Positions 19,937-29,689 of a stretch of DNA of 34,502 bases are shown here, piece after piece. Each line of letters starts with the position of its first letter. The first letter of the stretch is position 1. Origin of the DNA: Cymbomonas tetramitiformis (taxonomy: Eukaryota; Chlorophyta; Pyramimonadophyceae; Pyramimonadales; Pyramimonadaceae); the NCBI GenBank assembly GCA_001247695.2, contig LGRX02026034.1, forward strand, positions 1-34,502, in the 5' to 3' direction. The notes beneath the pieces are model-generated. The model did not search any database, was not told the DNA's origin, and saw only the letters and a program-made list of their open reading frames with translations. The translations under genes and the position numbers were made by a program.

Positions 19937-21890
19937 AAGCTTTCTTGACTTGCGGGATCTCGCTTCGCGTCCAAGTTTTCGACCGATAAGTTATGTATCT
20001 GTGTTCGGTCCCCTTGGCTATCATTTGCAAACTTCCTGATGTTTGTGTTGTAAGGTGTCGGTTGATAGCAGGAACCCTTTAAGTGCTCACCCATGGTTGA
20101 TGCCTTCAGTGCCTGCGCCAAGAACCTCGCACAGGTTTGTGCGTCTTCCCAAATCTCCTGCTGAAACCGTAGTAATCGCCGCTGTGTGCAACACCTTTGG
20201 CTCCCATTCGCTGTTGCACGAATCTGAGACAATCTTCAGTGAACAAAAGTGACACCTGATTTGGGAGCCCTCAGCGCCCCATTGTCCATACGTTGTTTTA
20301 AGATAATAAAATAGTTTGTTTTTTAACTTGTTCAACGGGCAGGCTACGGCTTAACCTCTCTATGTCAAACGCCGTGTTCGAGTTCGAGCTCCCTTTATGT
20401 GATTCCAAGCTGCAAGCGTAAGCATTACGCTGTAGATAAAAAGCTTGTATACTATGTCCCAGACAGGTCTATGTGCTCTTGAACAGATGGTGAATGATAG
20501 AGGCAACACGATAGTTGGCTCGATGTAAACTGGCGAAATTCTGGATCGTTGTTGCCTTGACGGCTTGCCAAAGCTTGCGTATAGCTCGACCATATCCCAA
20601 AAGTGCACTAGAACCGCAGCAAATATTGTATCTTGCATTGGATAGATACTCTTACCGAAAGATTTGAAGCATACACGTATTAAGTAAAAACGTCGAATGC
20701 TTGCATGATCTCTGCCGACTGGATCTCAGAAAAATGTTCGAGTGTGATATAATTTATGAAGTGCTGCCAGGCGGGTACATCGTGTATGTGTGGCAAGTGT
20801 GCTGATGTCAGACCGTGGTGAGGCATTATTTCTCTAGCAACAAAAATGTGCAGTGATGTAGGATCTATATGTGCAAATTGGGAACTGAACACATCAGCGC
20901 TCACCCAGACCGACTCAGGTTGCATGCAGCAGCGTTGTTATCGGTTATGGACTATCCTTTGCTAATGCAAGTATCCTGGCTTTACTTTAGAGCTTAAGGG
21001 AGCGCAGTTGTGCTGTGAAGCGCGATTCCCGAACAACAGTAGAGGGCTCTTAGCCCCTTTGCACAAAGGCAGCAGGCCATAATATGACAGGAACAGTTCA
21101 TGATCTAAATGCTGTCACAGCTCAATTGAATTAAGGGTGGAACGGTGCTCCAAACTCCATCCCTGCAACCTAGCTGCACATCCAATCATTTTATCTGGGA
21201 CCGGGCGCAAGCATTCCACACATTGCGGGATGCGCGGGCTCCAGGCTGATGCTTGGAATACACATGGCACTAGAGGTGAGAAATTTGCACAAACTAGCCG
21301 TTGTAACGGCTATTTTTTAACGAAAACCTCGCAGTATCGAACGCCTCGAGGATGAAACTAAAATTTCGCTACGGTCATGGTGTGCGGAATCCATTCCCGC
21401 GTATGGACATGATTGTAGCACATCAATCGGGGCGGTTGGTGCTTGAATATTTTGATGAAACACATTGCACTTCACTAACCGTGACAACGGCTAGTTTTTT
21501 CGCAAACAGTGTGACTTAGTGACCGTACAAAAAACAAAATTGATAAGGTGGAACGGTGAAGACTTGCGCTCTTGCTTACCGGAGATGTACCTGTGACCAA
21601 AACACCAAATGAATGAGATTTACAACGAGCGTAAAACAAACTGCAAAACATTGGTCGCTGCGAATTTGTATAGTGAGCAAGGTGCCATGTGCTTCAAATT
21701 ATACTGGAAATGACTACACGCAGCTAACAGGAAAAGCTGCGGCAGGCACACGTGCAACGGGTTGGACAAAGCTAAAGATAATTATTCAAATAGGATAATA
21801 TAGGTTGGGTGTCTGTGTTTCACGGTGTCACGAGTATGGTACACCAGAACCGTCATATCTGTCAAGGTTGATATTCAACCTTTCAGACTT
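19937..21890. other. Stretch without recognisable gene
   Basis: No supported coding. A perfect 8-bp inverted repeat (21295-21302 with 21305-21312, loop GT) followed by TTTTTT resembles a diverged second copy at about 21475-21500. Nothing else is identified. Confidence 0.4.
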
Positions 21891-22406
21891 TGCGGCTGCT
21901 ATTGAACTGTAGCAACGCGCAACAAGTATTTAGTGGGTATGAGTGCAGTCTCTGGTGTCCAGAATCATCTGCTTGAGCACAATGCTCCTCATATACCTCA
22001 ATGTCCTCACGCTTCATAAGCGTTACCACTATCGGGTTGTGAACCCGAGAACATTGGGTGAACTAACAGTATCGGCTGGTCGAATTAGCCTGTTGATACC
22101 CGCATGGTGTTCAATTCATGCTTGAAGCGAAGACGCGTCCTCTCAGAACAGTTTGTTCTTCAAGAACTTGTCTTGCTTCATCATCGAGATGCTGTACTCA
22201 GCCTCTCGATGACAGATGTCACTCATGGTGAGTGGATGACAGATATTATGACTGTACATGTCATAGTCGACCGTACTGACGATACTCGACGACTGTATGT
22301 CATTATAACATATGACATGGCATGACATGACATGACATGACATGCATGTGACATGATGACACGTATGACATGTATGACACATATGTCATCGGTCATATCC
22401 CTGACA
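21891..22406 (-). repeat. LTR-like repeat family D, copy 2
   Basis: Counterpart of 14157-14701; same reverse-strand start TGTCAGGG at 22406 and shared GGGTTGTGAACCCGAGA and GTCGACCGTACTGACGA. It lies on the 3' side of the reverse-strand chromovirus, about 0.9 kb past its last codon, so it could be that element's LTR, but no primer tract links them. Confidence 0.55.
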
Positions 22407-23331
22407 GATCTCCCCTCTTAGAAGAGTTGTGACCTCACAATATAGGGTGCATACCTTTGTATATGTCTTTGATGTCTTTGTTGTTGAGCTGGTACCAGTC
22501 TTCTTACACCGACGAGGCGTCCCTCAAGGTGTTTTTAGGATATTGGGGGGAACTGAGTCCACTTTAAACCCTCACCTTAAGCATTTAGCCTTACAGTTCC
22601 TAGGATGTAGCCCCCATGAATTGCGTATCGTATTTCAGAGTGACGTTTCAAGGTATTTTCCGAGGTTTACGTTACGGATAGATATAGCGCTGCCGTTCGT
22701 ATCGTATTTCAGAGTGACGTTTTTACGGCTTTATATAATGCATCCACCTCTTCCTCCCTTCAGAGAGCTTACTCCCCCGAAGTTCACAGGAATACTATGG
22801 AGGGTCCCTTTTTGGGGCTTGGTTTAATGCAAACGGAGTGGGCCCTGCTTAACGAGATATCGGAGGGTCTCTATGAGTCCACTTTGAATCCTCACCCGAT
22901 CTGCCCCAGTGCTCCTTTTATTTTTCGGTCCGGTACGCGCGCTCTGACGAACATTTCATAGATTGGATTCGACAACGTACTAATGTGAAATTCGTTTTAG
23001 TTATGTATGTCAATCATAACTCAGGATCACAACTCCGTCCACCTCAGTATCCGGTAGCTGCGGATTACTGGCCATAAGATCCGAATGACAAACCACGGTC
23101 TAGCAAAGGTAGCATAGCAGTTTTTATTTATCCACAGATATGGTACCCGCATGTATGCGTATCTGTGCAAGGGTATGATTTTGTACAAGGCTCACTACAC
23201 CTTAGCAAGGAAGGATCAATTTCCTGCTTCTTGTGCAACATAATGACAGAACAATAAGAGCAAGGTATATAGATGATCGACATGTATTAGTATATATTAC
23301 AAGAAGTAAGGGCAATAGGCTTAATATAATG
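22407..23331. other. Non-coding stretch 3' of the chromovirus
   Basis: Contains a 25-bp direct repeat (22624-22648 and 22698-22722, period 74) and two diverged copies of a GAGTCCACTTTRAA-CCTCACC phrase (about 22554 and 22876). Probably the 3' untranslated part of the element. No gene is seen. Confidence 0.4.
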
Positions 23332-25083
23332 TTAGCCTTCATAGGCAGCTATCATGTCTGCTGCATCGGTCAGCTCTGTGGCTTTGACCCAGGTGTCATG
23401 CTCAGGGCCGTAGCCTGCATATCGCACTAAATAGTACTTGACACCTCTAGTGATCTTATCTGAGAGTATGTGTGATATCTCAAACAGTGGTTGCCCTTCT
23501 TCGGTGATCATCTGTGGCAGAGGCAACGGTGCTTGGATTGAGTCATTGTACAGCTCTATTCTGGATACAGGCTGAACCGGATGGATACGAATGTCGAGAT
23601 CCCCGAAATCTAACTCATAAGCACGTCCATGGCTGAGCACTTTAGATATGATAAACGGCCCAATGTATGGCTGCTTAAAGTGTCTGCCTGCCTCTGTCAA
23701 ACCATTCCATTGAATAAACTCAGTCCGTAGAAGAACTTTCTGCCCTACTGCAAATTGTCCGGGCATGTGAGTCTTATTGAATCTGGCTCGGTTGATTTCT
23801 GCTGCTCGGGAAATGTTATCTACCGCGTTGGCATGTACAGCCGAGTACTGGTCAAAATGATCTCGAATAGCATTCTGTATTGGAACAGGAGCTTCTGGCG
23901 GAATAGTGATTGCCAGATCATGAGGCGAAAGTGGCTGCGCCATCGAGTCGAGATAAAATGGTGTGTAACCAGTCGTAGCAGAAACCGTGTTGTTAATTGC
24001 AAACTCCACCAGAGGCAACTTGTCCTCCCACGAATTGGCTGAAGTATCATTGCAACAACACCTGAGGAGAAAAATACTATCTAATCAGTTATAAACCAGA
24101 GGATGGTGAATCATGCATCAAACAAAATGAAAAATACCTGAGGATGTCCTCAATGAAGGCATGGCTTCTCTCATTGCTTGCATTCGACTGTGGATGGTGT
24201 GAAGACGTCATAGACAATCTCGTACCAGTAGATTTCCACAGTTTTTGGCAGAATGAAGAAGTAAATCTGGGGTCTCGATCTGAGATGATGTTCCTCGGAA
24301 GACCATGGAGCTTGAAGATATGCTGCATATATATTGAAGCAGTATGCTGAGCAGTCCAGGTCATGTTGAAGGGAATGAGATGACAGCGATGAGAGAATTG
24401 GCACATTACCACGAAAATACTGTCGTGCCCATTAGTGGTGATAGGCAGGTCAGTAACCCAGTCAAGAGATACATCAAGCCATTTTGTCTTAGGCACACAA
24501 TATCGTATATGTGACTGACCATAAGGTTTGTGTCTCCTCGTTTGTTGGCGTTGACACACGGGGCACTCCCGAATGTACTGAATGGCTGCCGTCGTCATTC
24601 CTGGCCAATAATATCGGCTACGCAATAAATGAAGCATGCGATTTTAGCCTACATGACCAGAAATAGTGGCTGAGTGGCACTCGTGAAGTAGAATGTGGCG
24701 AAGCTGTGTGATTTCGCCGTCATCTGTAGGAACTTTGGCAGTAGGTGGAATGTAAAGCTGTCTGCCAAAAATGGTCTTGCGATAGATCAATCCCTGAATG
24801 AGCTCGAAATTGCTGACTGACTGTGATGATGTCGATGATGCCAGCTTAGATAATATAGTCTGTGCAAATGTGTCACGATCATACTGAGATATAATAATGT
24901 CGTGGAGCTGATGACCTGATGATGCAGATATAAGAGCAATGAATGTAGAATCTGTAGACGGAATGTCTGTTGAATGTGACTCGCCGACGTCTATATGTTG
25001 CAGACAATCAGTGAGTTCAAAGAGTGTAGAAATATGGGTAAGTGCATCTGCAACCTTATTCTTCTCGCCAGAAATGTGCTCTA
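23332..25083 (-). pseudogene. Chromovirus (Ty3/gypsy) pol 3' part: RNase H end, integrase, chromodomain
   Basis: Reverse strand, in order: end of RNase H (EHISGEKNKVADALTHIS, near 25080), an integrase HHCC zinc domain (HECHSATISGHVG ... YYWPGM ... ECPVCQRQ), the catalytic core (D in LDVSLDWVTDLP; D in IISDRDPRF; E in SNERSHAF), an integrase C-terminal region and a terminal chromodomain (YLVRYAGYGPEHDTWVKATE). A 76-bp intron at 24062-24137 (reverse strand GTATTT...CTCAG) joins DILR to CCCNDTSANSWEDKLPL in frame, as chromoviral integrases read here. One in-frame stop (TAA, 24644-24646) breaks the zinc domain. The 5' end is cut at 25083 by the next element. Protease, RT and gag are absent. Decayed, but the downstream frame is fully open. 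Confidence 0.85.
24062..24137 (-). other. Intron within the chromovirus integrase
   Basis: Reverse-strand GTATTTTTC donor and TTTTTCTCCTCAG acceptor. Splicing restores an arginine codon and the conserved integrase reading frame; the unspliced frame stops after 15 unrelated residues. Confidence 0.75.
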
Positions 25084-25660
25084 TGTAACAAACGCCGGCT
25101 TCCCATGGTACCGCGCCGGGTTTGTCCAGCTGGTGACAGACGTGTCAGATATGACAAGTATGCCAGGTCTCGCGCAGGATGACTGCTCGAAGGGAACAGA
25201 CTTGGCAAACGAGATGTGGTCATTATCAGATGACCGCGAAGTGATAAGAGGATATGACAGTTACAAGTTTGCCACTGACGTGTCAGTCAGAATACGGCAA
25301 ACGGTACCATTGCTGGCATAGAATAATGACTTTCTATTGGCTAGATGAAGATTTCAGGGCGGAAGCCTGTTACAGTTTTTGCAGATGTGACAATGACTCG
25401 AGATATAAGTAAGCTCTGACCGTAGGTCAGAACTAGAGGACTCATTATTGTTTTGCCTTCGCAAGTGCTAGGTGGCTGTTCGCGTGCCAGTGCTAGACCG
25501 CTAAGACAGTTCTGCTCACAGTTTTGTACAATAATTCGTACTTTTGGTTATTATGCCGACTTTTTTATGAATATATTTTACTGCTGTTTTTATCTTTTTA
25601 CAAAACAATGATGTCCTGCGCGGAGCGGCTTTTTATTTCAGTGCTAATTCAGAAGTAGAG
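25084..25660 (+). repeat. Presumed 5' LTR of the gypsy-type element (3' border uncertain)
   Basis: Starts TGTAACA. An inverted partner TGTTACA at 25368-25374 would give a 291-bp LTR. Alternatively it runs to about 25660, just before TTTGGCGACAAGC (a TGG-starting candidate primer-binding site near 25672), with TATAAG at about 25401 as core promoter. I cannot decide between them without the 3' LTR. Confidence 0.4.
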
Positions 25661-25712
25661 ACCCTTTGGCGACAAGCTCACAGCAGTTGGTAACAGCAGA
25701 TTCGGGAGACAG

Positions 25713-27016
25713 GCGACTCCAGGGACACCCACGGTGTACTGTCGAACCCTCTTTCCTTTTTTATACTTGGCGGTGCTCACACGGAAAAAGGGCTCCCAGT
25801 GGCGGCGGCGGCGGATCAGCACTGAATTACTACTTAATGTGTGGTCTTTTATTATCTTGCAATATCCTCAGCTTGACTACCTTGTTCAACAGCGAATCCA
25901 GGGGCACCCACGGTGCACTGGCCTATGTAACTGTAAACAAGTGTGCGCCACTAAGAGCTAATTAGCGACGGCATCAGCCTGGACACCGACAGCGACGGGG
26001 CGAATCAGCAGTGCATGACCACCTTTATGAGTAGTTCCTATCCTGCGGTCCCTCTAGTTGACCACCTTGTCCAAACGGTGAATCCAGGGACACCCCCGGT
26101 GTACTGGCCTAACTTGTAGGCAAGTGTGCGACCTAGAAGCTAATTAGCAGCGGCATCTGCCTGGGCTGACTAATTAGAAGTGGATCAGCAGTGAATCACT
26201 ACCTGAATGAGTGGTCTTTTATCCTGCGGCTCCCTGACGGTACCACCTTGGCTGACGGCGAATCCAGGGACACCCACGGTGTACTGGCCTAAGCTTGAAG
26301 CAGGAGTGTCTCCAGAAGAGAATTAACAACGGCATCAGCCCTGAAGGCAGCGAGTGGGTCAACCTTATATATTACTTACTGTTCTGGCAACAATATTTGG
26401 TGAATTCAGGCGTGATCTACGCACTGGCTCAGCTTGGAGTACTGTTGGTTATTTTTAGAATACCTGCGGATTAACCGCTGACACTCTCTTAGCCCTCTTG
26501 CGGCTCTTGGCAACTTGTGACCCTCGGTGAGGCCCCTATGACACCGGCTACCTTCTTGATGAGCAGTGGCGTTGCGAATCCAGGGGTGCTCAGCACACTG
26601 GCTTAGCATTTGGCCCTGCATAGCAGCCTACACTTTTGGTTATCTGGCTGAGAACGAGTTTCCATGATAACTTTTGTGCTCTTAATGAGCAGCGGCGTTG
26701 CGAATCCAGGGGTGCTCAGCACACTGGCTTAGCTTTCAGCTCTGCATAGTGACGTTCGTTTCTAGTACCTTGGCGGAGAACGAGTTCCCATGACAACTTC
26801 TGTGCTCTTGATGAGCAGTGGCTCTGCGAATCCAGGGGTGCTCAGCACACTGGCCTAGCCTTAAGCCTTTTTCCACACGAATATCCTGCATCCGCCGCTG
26901 ATCCAGAGCGCCGAGACATATTGTTACGCCCTTGGGCCTGTGCTGGTCACACGCGTCTCGCCCTCCTGCTTGTTCAGAACGGTGGGAATCCAGGGGCACT
27001 CAGTGCACTGGCCTAA
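25713..27016 (+). repeat. Eight degenerate tandem repeats in the leader
   Basis: The core GCGAATCCAGGG-CACCCACGGTG-ACTGGCCTAA recurs at about 25713, 25892, 26078, 26258, 26574, 26700, 26826 and 26983. Spacing is ~185 bp for the first four and ~125-160 bp for later ones. The middle can form a small hairpin (CACCCACGGTG or GTGCTCAGCAC). Neighbouring words such as TATCCTGCGG and ACCACCTTG also repeat, so whole units were duplicated. Confidence 0.8.
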
Positions 27017-27225
27017 ACCAGCCTGAATTAAGCCTGCATCCTGCTGGTGAACGAGCTTTACGCTGAGAGAGGGCACACCTCCTTCGCCCCACTCGTTGAG
27101 CATTAACATAGCACTTGACCACGGAGGGTGAGGCAGAGTTGAGCACCGCCGCTGTCCAGTCCTCAGAACGCGAGGCACGGCGATTGGCTCGGGAAAGGAA
27201 CACTCAGAGGCGGATCACTGGCTAT

Positions 27226-27277
27226 ATGAGCACAGGAGGATCGGCTCCAGAATCCAGTCCCTCTACACCAGCATCAC

Positions 27278-27309
<32 letters not shown>

Positions 27310-28068
27310 GCAGCACTTGGAAGAGGAGTTGCAGCTTCAGTGCCCGCAGCCAGCGATTTTCTTTTCGCACTCGATAGCTTAGACAACATGGAACAGGATG
27401 ACAGAGACAGTGATGGACTTGACAAAATGGACTCGAAACTCCGCTACACTGGTGGCAAGAACGAGGATAGGGCAGCTTTCATCAGGCGTTTTGTGGAGAT
27501 GGTTGGAAGAGTGCAGCGAGCTCGTGAGTCCAGGATACGCAGGCACATGAGGTCAGCAGCTTTCCAGGGGCTCAGCCCACAGGCGAAACAGGCCCTGAAG
27601 GACTCTAAGCCAGATTACAGGTCGTTATGGGATCTCCTGCCCTCGATTTTGGCAGGGGAGGATCATGCCACCTCGGTCGCTTACGACTGGTGGTGCGCTG
27701 CGTACTTGAAAAACGGTCTCATGGCTTCCCACGCGTTTCACGTCTTGAAGGACATCTCTGAGAGGGACTCTTTCCAGGGTTCGGTGCGCTGTGCACCGCC
27801 CCCTTTTCATGAGATGAGGCCGGGGGATACATGGGCAGTCTGCAGAAAGTATCAAGATAACGATGCTTATGGTGAACCGTCTGACGAGTGGGAAATGGAG
27901 GGGACCTCGACCAAGGGTCTAGGGCACCTTCGCCAACACCCCTCACGACCTGACAGGCTACAAGGGCAAGGCGGAGCACAACGCGTTCTCCATCCCGTTC
28001 AAGGACGAGTCCAAGGCTATCTACCAGAGGCCGAGGAAGTACAGCCCGGGCGAGCAAGAGATCATTGA
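27226..28068 (+). CDS. Gag-like protein of the gypsy-type element, C-terminus frameshifted
   Basis: Starts at ATG 27226 (MSTGGSAPESS); the frame is open further upstream but without an ATG. A (CAG)n run encodes poly-Ala near residues 20-32. A capsid-like helical region follows (YTGGKNEDRAAFIRRFVEM to LPSILAGEDHAT). No zinc knuckle or protease is seen. From about 27905 this frame reads out-of-register sequence; the continuing coding frame is the RT fragment, shifted by one base. Gag thus passes almost directly into RT, so a deletion has probably removed the nucleocapsid and protease. About 280 residues in the listed frame, of which roughly the first 225 look genuine. Confidence 0.5.
27279..27315 (+). 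repeat. (CAG)n trinucleotide repeat
   Basis: Imperfect CAG run coding for alanine in the gag frame; one TAG-containing interruption is out of frame. Confidence 0.9.
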
Positions 28069-28485
28069 CATTCACTGCAAGGAGTTGCTGGAGTATGGCT
28101 TCATAGAGCCCGCAGCCAAGCATTGCAGGCACGCAAGCAACGTCGTTGTGGCCGGCAAGAAGGATCACGAGACTGGCTTGTGGACCCAGACACGCTTCTG
28201 CGTAGATCTCAGAGGCGTCAACCGACACTCTCTCAAGGACAATACCTTGCCGCATCGACCAGAGGAGCTTTACCAGAAGGTGGCGAAGGCGAGGTTCAAG
28301 ACGACGCTGGATGCCACCAAAGCCTTCCACCAGATTCCTATGGCCACGGAAGAGGACAGGAGCAAGACGGCGTTTTGGTGGAAGAACCAGTTGTACCAGT
28401 ACACCTCGATGCCTTTCGGGGCTGCTGGAGCAACGTCTGCATTTGTGAGGATCATGGACTACGAGCTACGTCACCTGCATGCAGC
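27924..28485 (+). pseudogene. Ty3/gypsy reverse transcriptase fragment, N-terminal part
   Basis: The frame is open from after a stop near 27921. It reads PRKYSPGEQEIIDIHCKEL, LLEYGFIEPAAKH, then CVDLRGVNRHSLKDNTLPH (the 'cvDyR-LN' block), FKTTLDATKAFHQIPM (first catalytic Asp), and QLYQYTSMPFGAAGATSAF (the PFG block). It stops matching at about 28480 in ELRHLHAA, before the YxDD motif, where repeat C copy 2 begins. Cannot be active. Confidence 0.8.
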
Positions 28486-29269
28486 ATACACTATCCATTC
28501 AGTATATACCAAGTGTATGCAGAATACCATGCATCACTATACCATGCAGCAATACCATGCAGCATGATTCCACCATGTTATACATTGACATATGCACACA
28601 TGTATACAGCCAACTTGATCACGATAACAGTTGGCATGCATAGTCATATACAACAGTGCATCAGATGTTGCATTAAATATCACATAGCATACCTGCTGTG
28701 CAAGTCTAAACTATAAACGAACCCACTTGGTCTAAGGTGCCGATCATGATCTTAAGACAGTAATTAGCTCAGTATTCCCTGACGTAGGATTTGGGATGGG
28801 ATACTGTTCTACTGTTGATCAATGAAAGGGATACTCACCAGAGCCATGTGTGAAATATACCAAGCAACTCGTCATTCACAACGAGATATGCAGGATTACA
28901 TACACTAACCAAGTTGATATATATCATGTTAGCTACATGCTGTTAGTGGTATACAGATCATCTTATGTGATAAATCAATTTGGTATAGTGTACTAAATCA
29001 GCAAGTACCTATACGTAAGTATAGTGTACTAAATCATAAAGTACCTATACAATACATAAGTCACCGACATCATTATGTATGTTGACATTACACTGACTCA
29101 CTAAGTGTACATGATCAAGTATTATATCAATATATGATACATAGATACCATCCAACAAACACATGTGCGTGTTGGATGTCAAGCGATGGCGATACATATG
29201 GGACAGGATCAAACAACCTGCTGAAGGGCTGGATGGAGATATCTCCAGACCCGAAGGCAGTATACAGTG

Positions 29270-29505
29270 TGCGTGAACAGGTGTTCCGCTCGGGTAAAAC
29301 AAACTGGCTAAGCTCCCATAATCAGTCCGGCCGAGTGCTTTTATCATGCATCTCGGAAACCCGGATAATACGAAGTAATGACTGACAGTACAGTACTACT
29401 GTACTGTCATCCTAGCTACTAGCGGAGTCACGGTTCCGATCAGAGACGGGTCAGGCTAGGGGCTATCAGAGCCCATAATAATAACCCTGAACCTAAAGTC
29501 CAGCA
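29270..29505 (-). repeat. 3' LTR of element B
   Basis: 236 bp. Contains a perfect 12-bp inverted repeat with a 1-nt loop (29384-29395 and 29397-29408). Confidence 0.93.
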
Positions 29506-29689
29506 CACCACCCGGAGCTGTGACTGTAGCCAATAGGGCTAGGCAAGCGGAGCTAACTAAACAGATAACAAACAGCACTTCTACTGGAAACAGATACACT
29601 TCTAGCTGGGTGCCCGGGGACTTGTCCCGGCACAACCCACCACTGCGGCTAAGGCTAATCACACCTCCAGGATCTCAATCAAGCAGACT

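Larger units (their letters stand above)
25084..28485 (+). mobile_element. Ty3/gypsy-type element inserted in the chromovirus; 3' part lost
   Basis: It begins TGTAACA exactly where the chromovirus RNase H reading stops. It contains a presumed LTR, a repeat-rich leader, a gag frame and an RT fragment in the forward direction. It is cut near 28480 by repeat C copy 2, so integrase and 3' LTR are missing. Confidence 0.65.

Noticed and set aside
20087..20335. BED-like finger IRCHFCSLKIVSDSCN hinting at a second decayed hAT
   Set aside because: Histidine spacing does not fit well, and no hAT catalytic or dimerisation motif was found downstream on the reverse strand.
25084..25374. TGTAACA...TGTTACA as an independent 291-bp MITE
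   Set aside because: No target duplication flanks it, and the chromovirus reading does not resume at 25375, so an LTR border is the better explanation.
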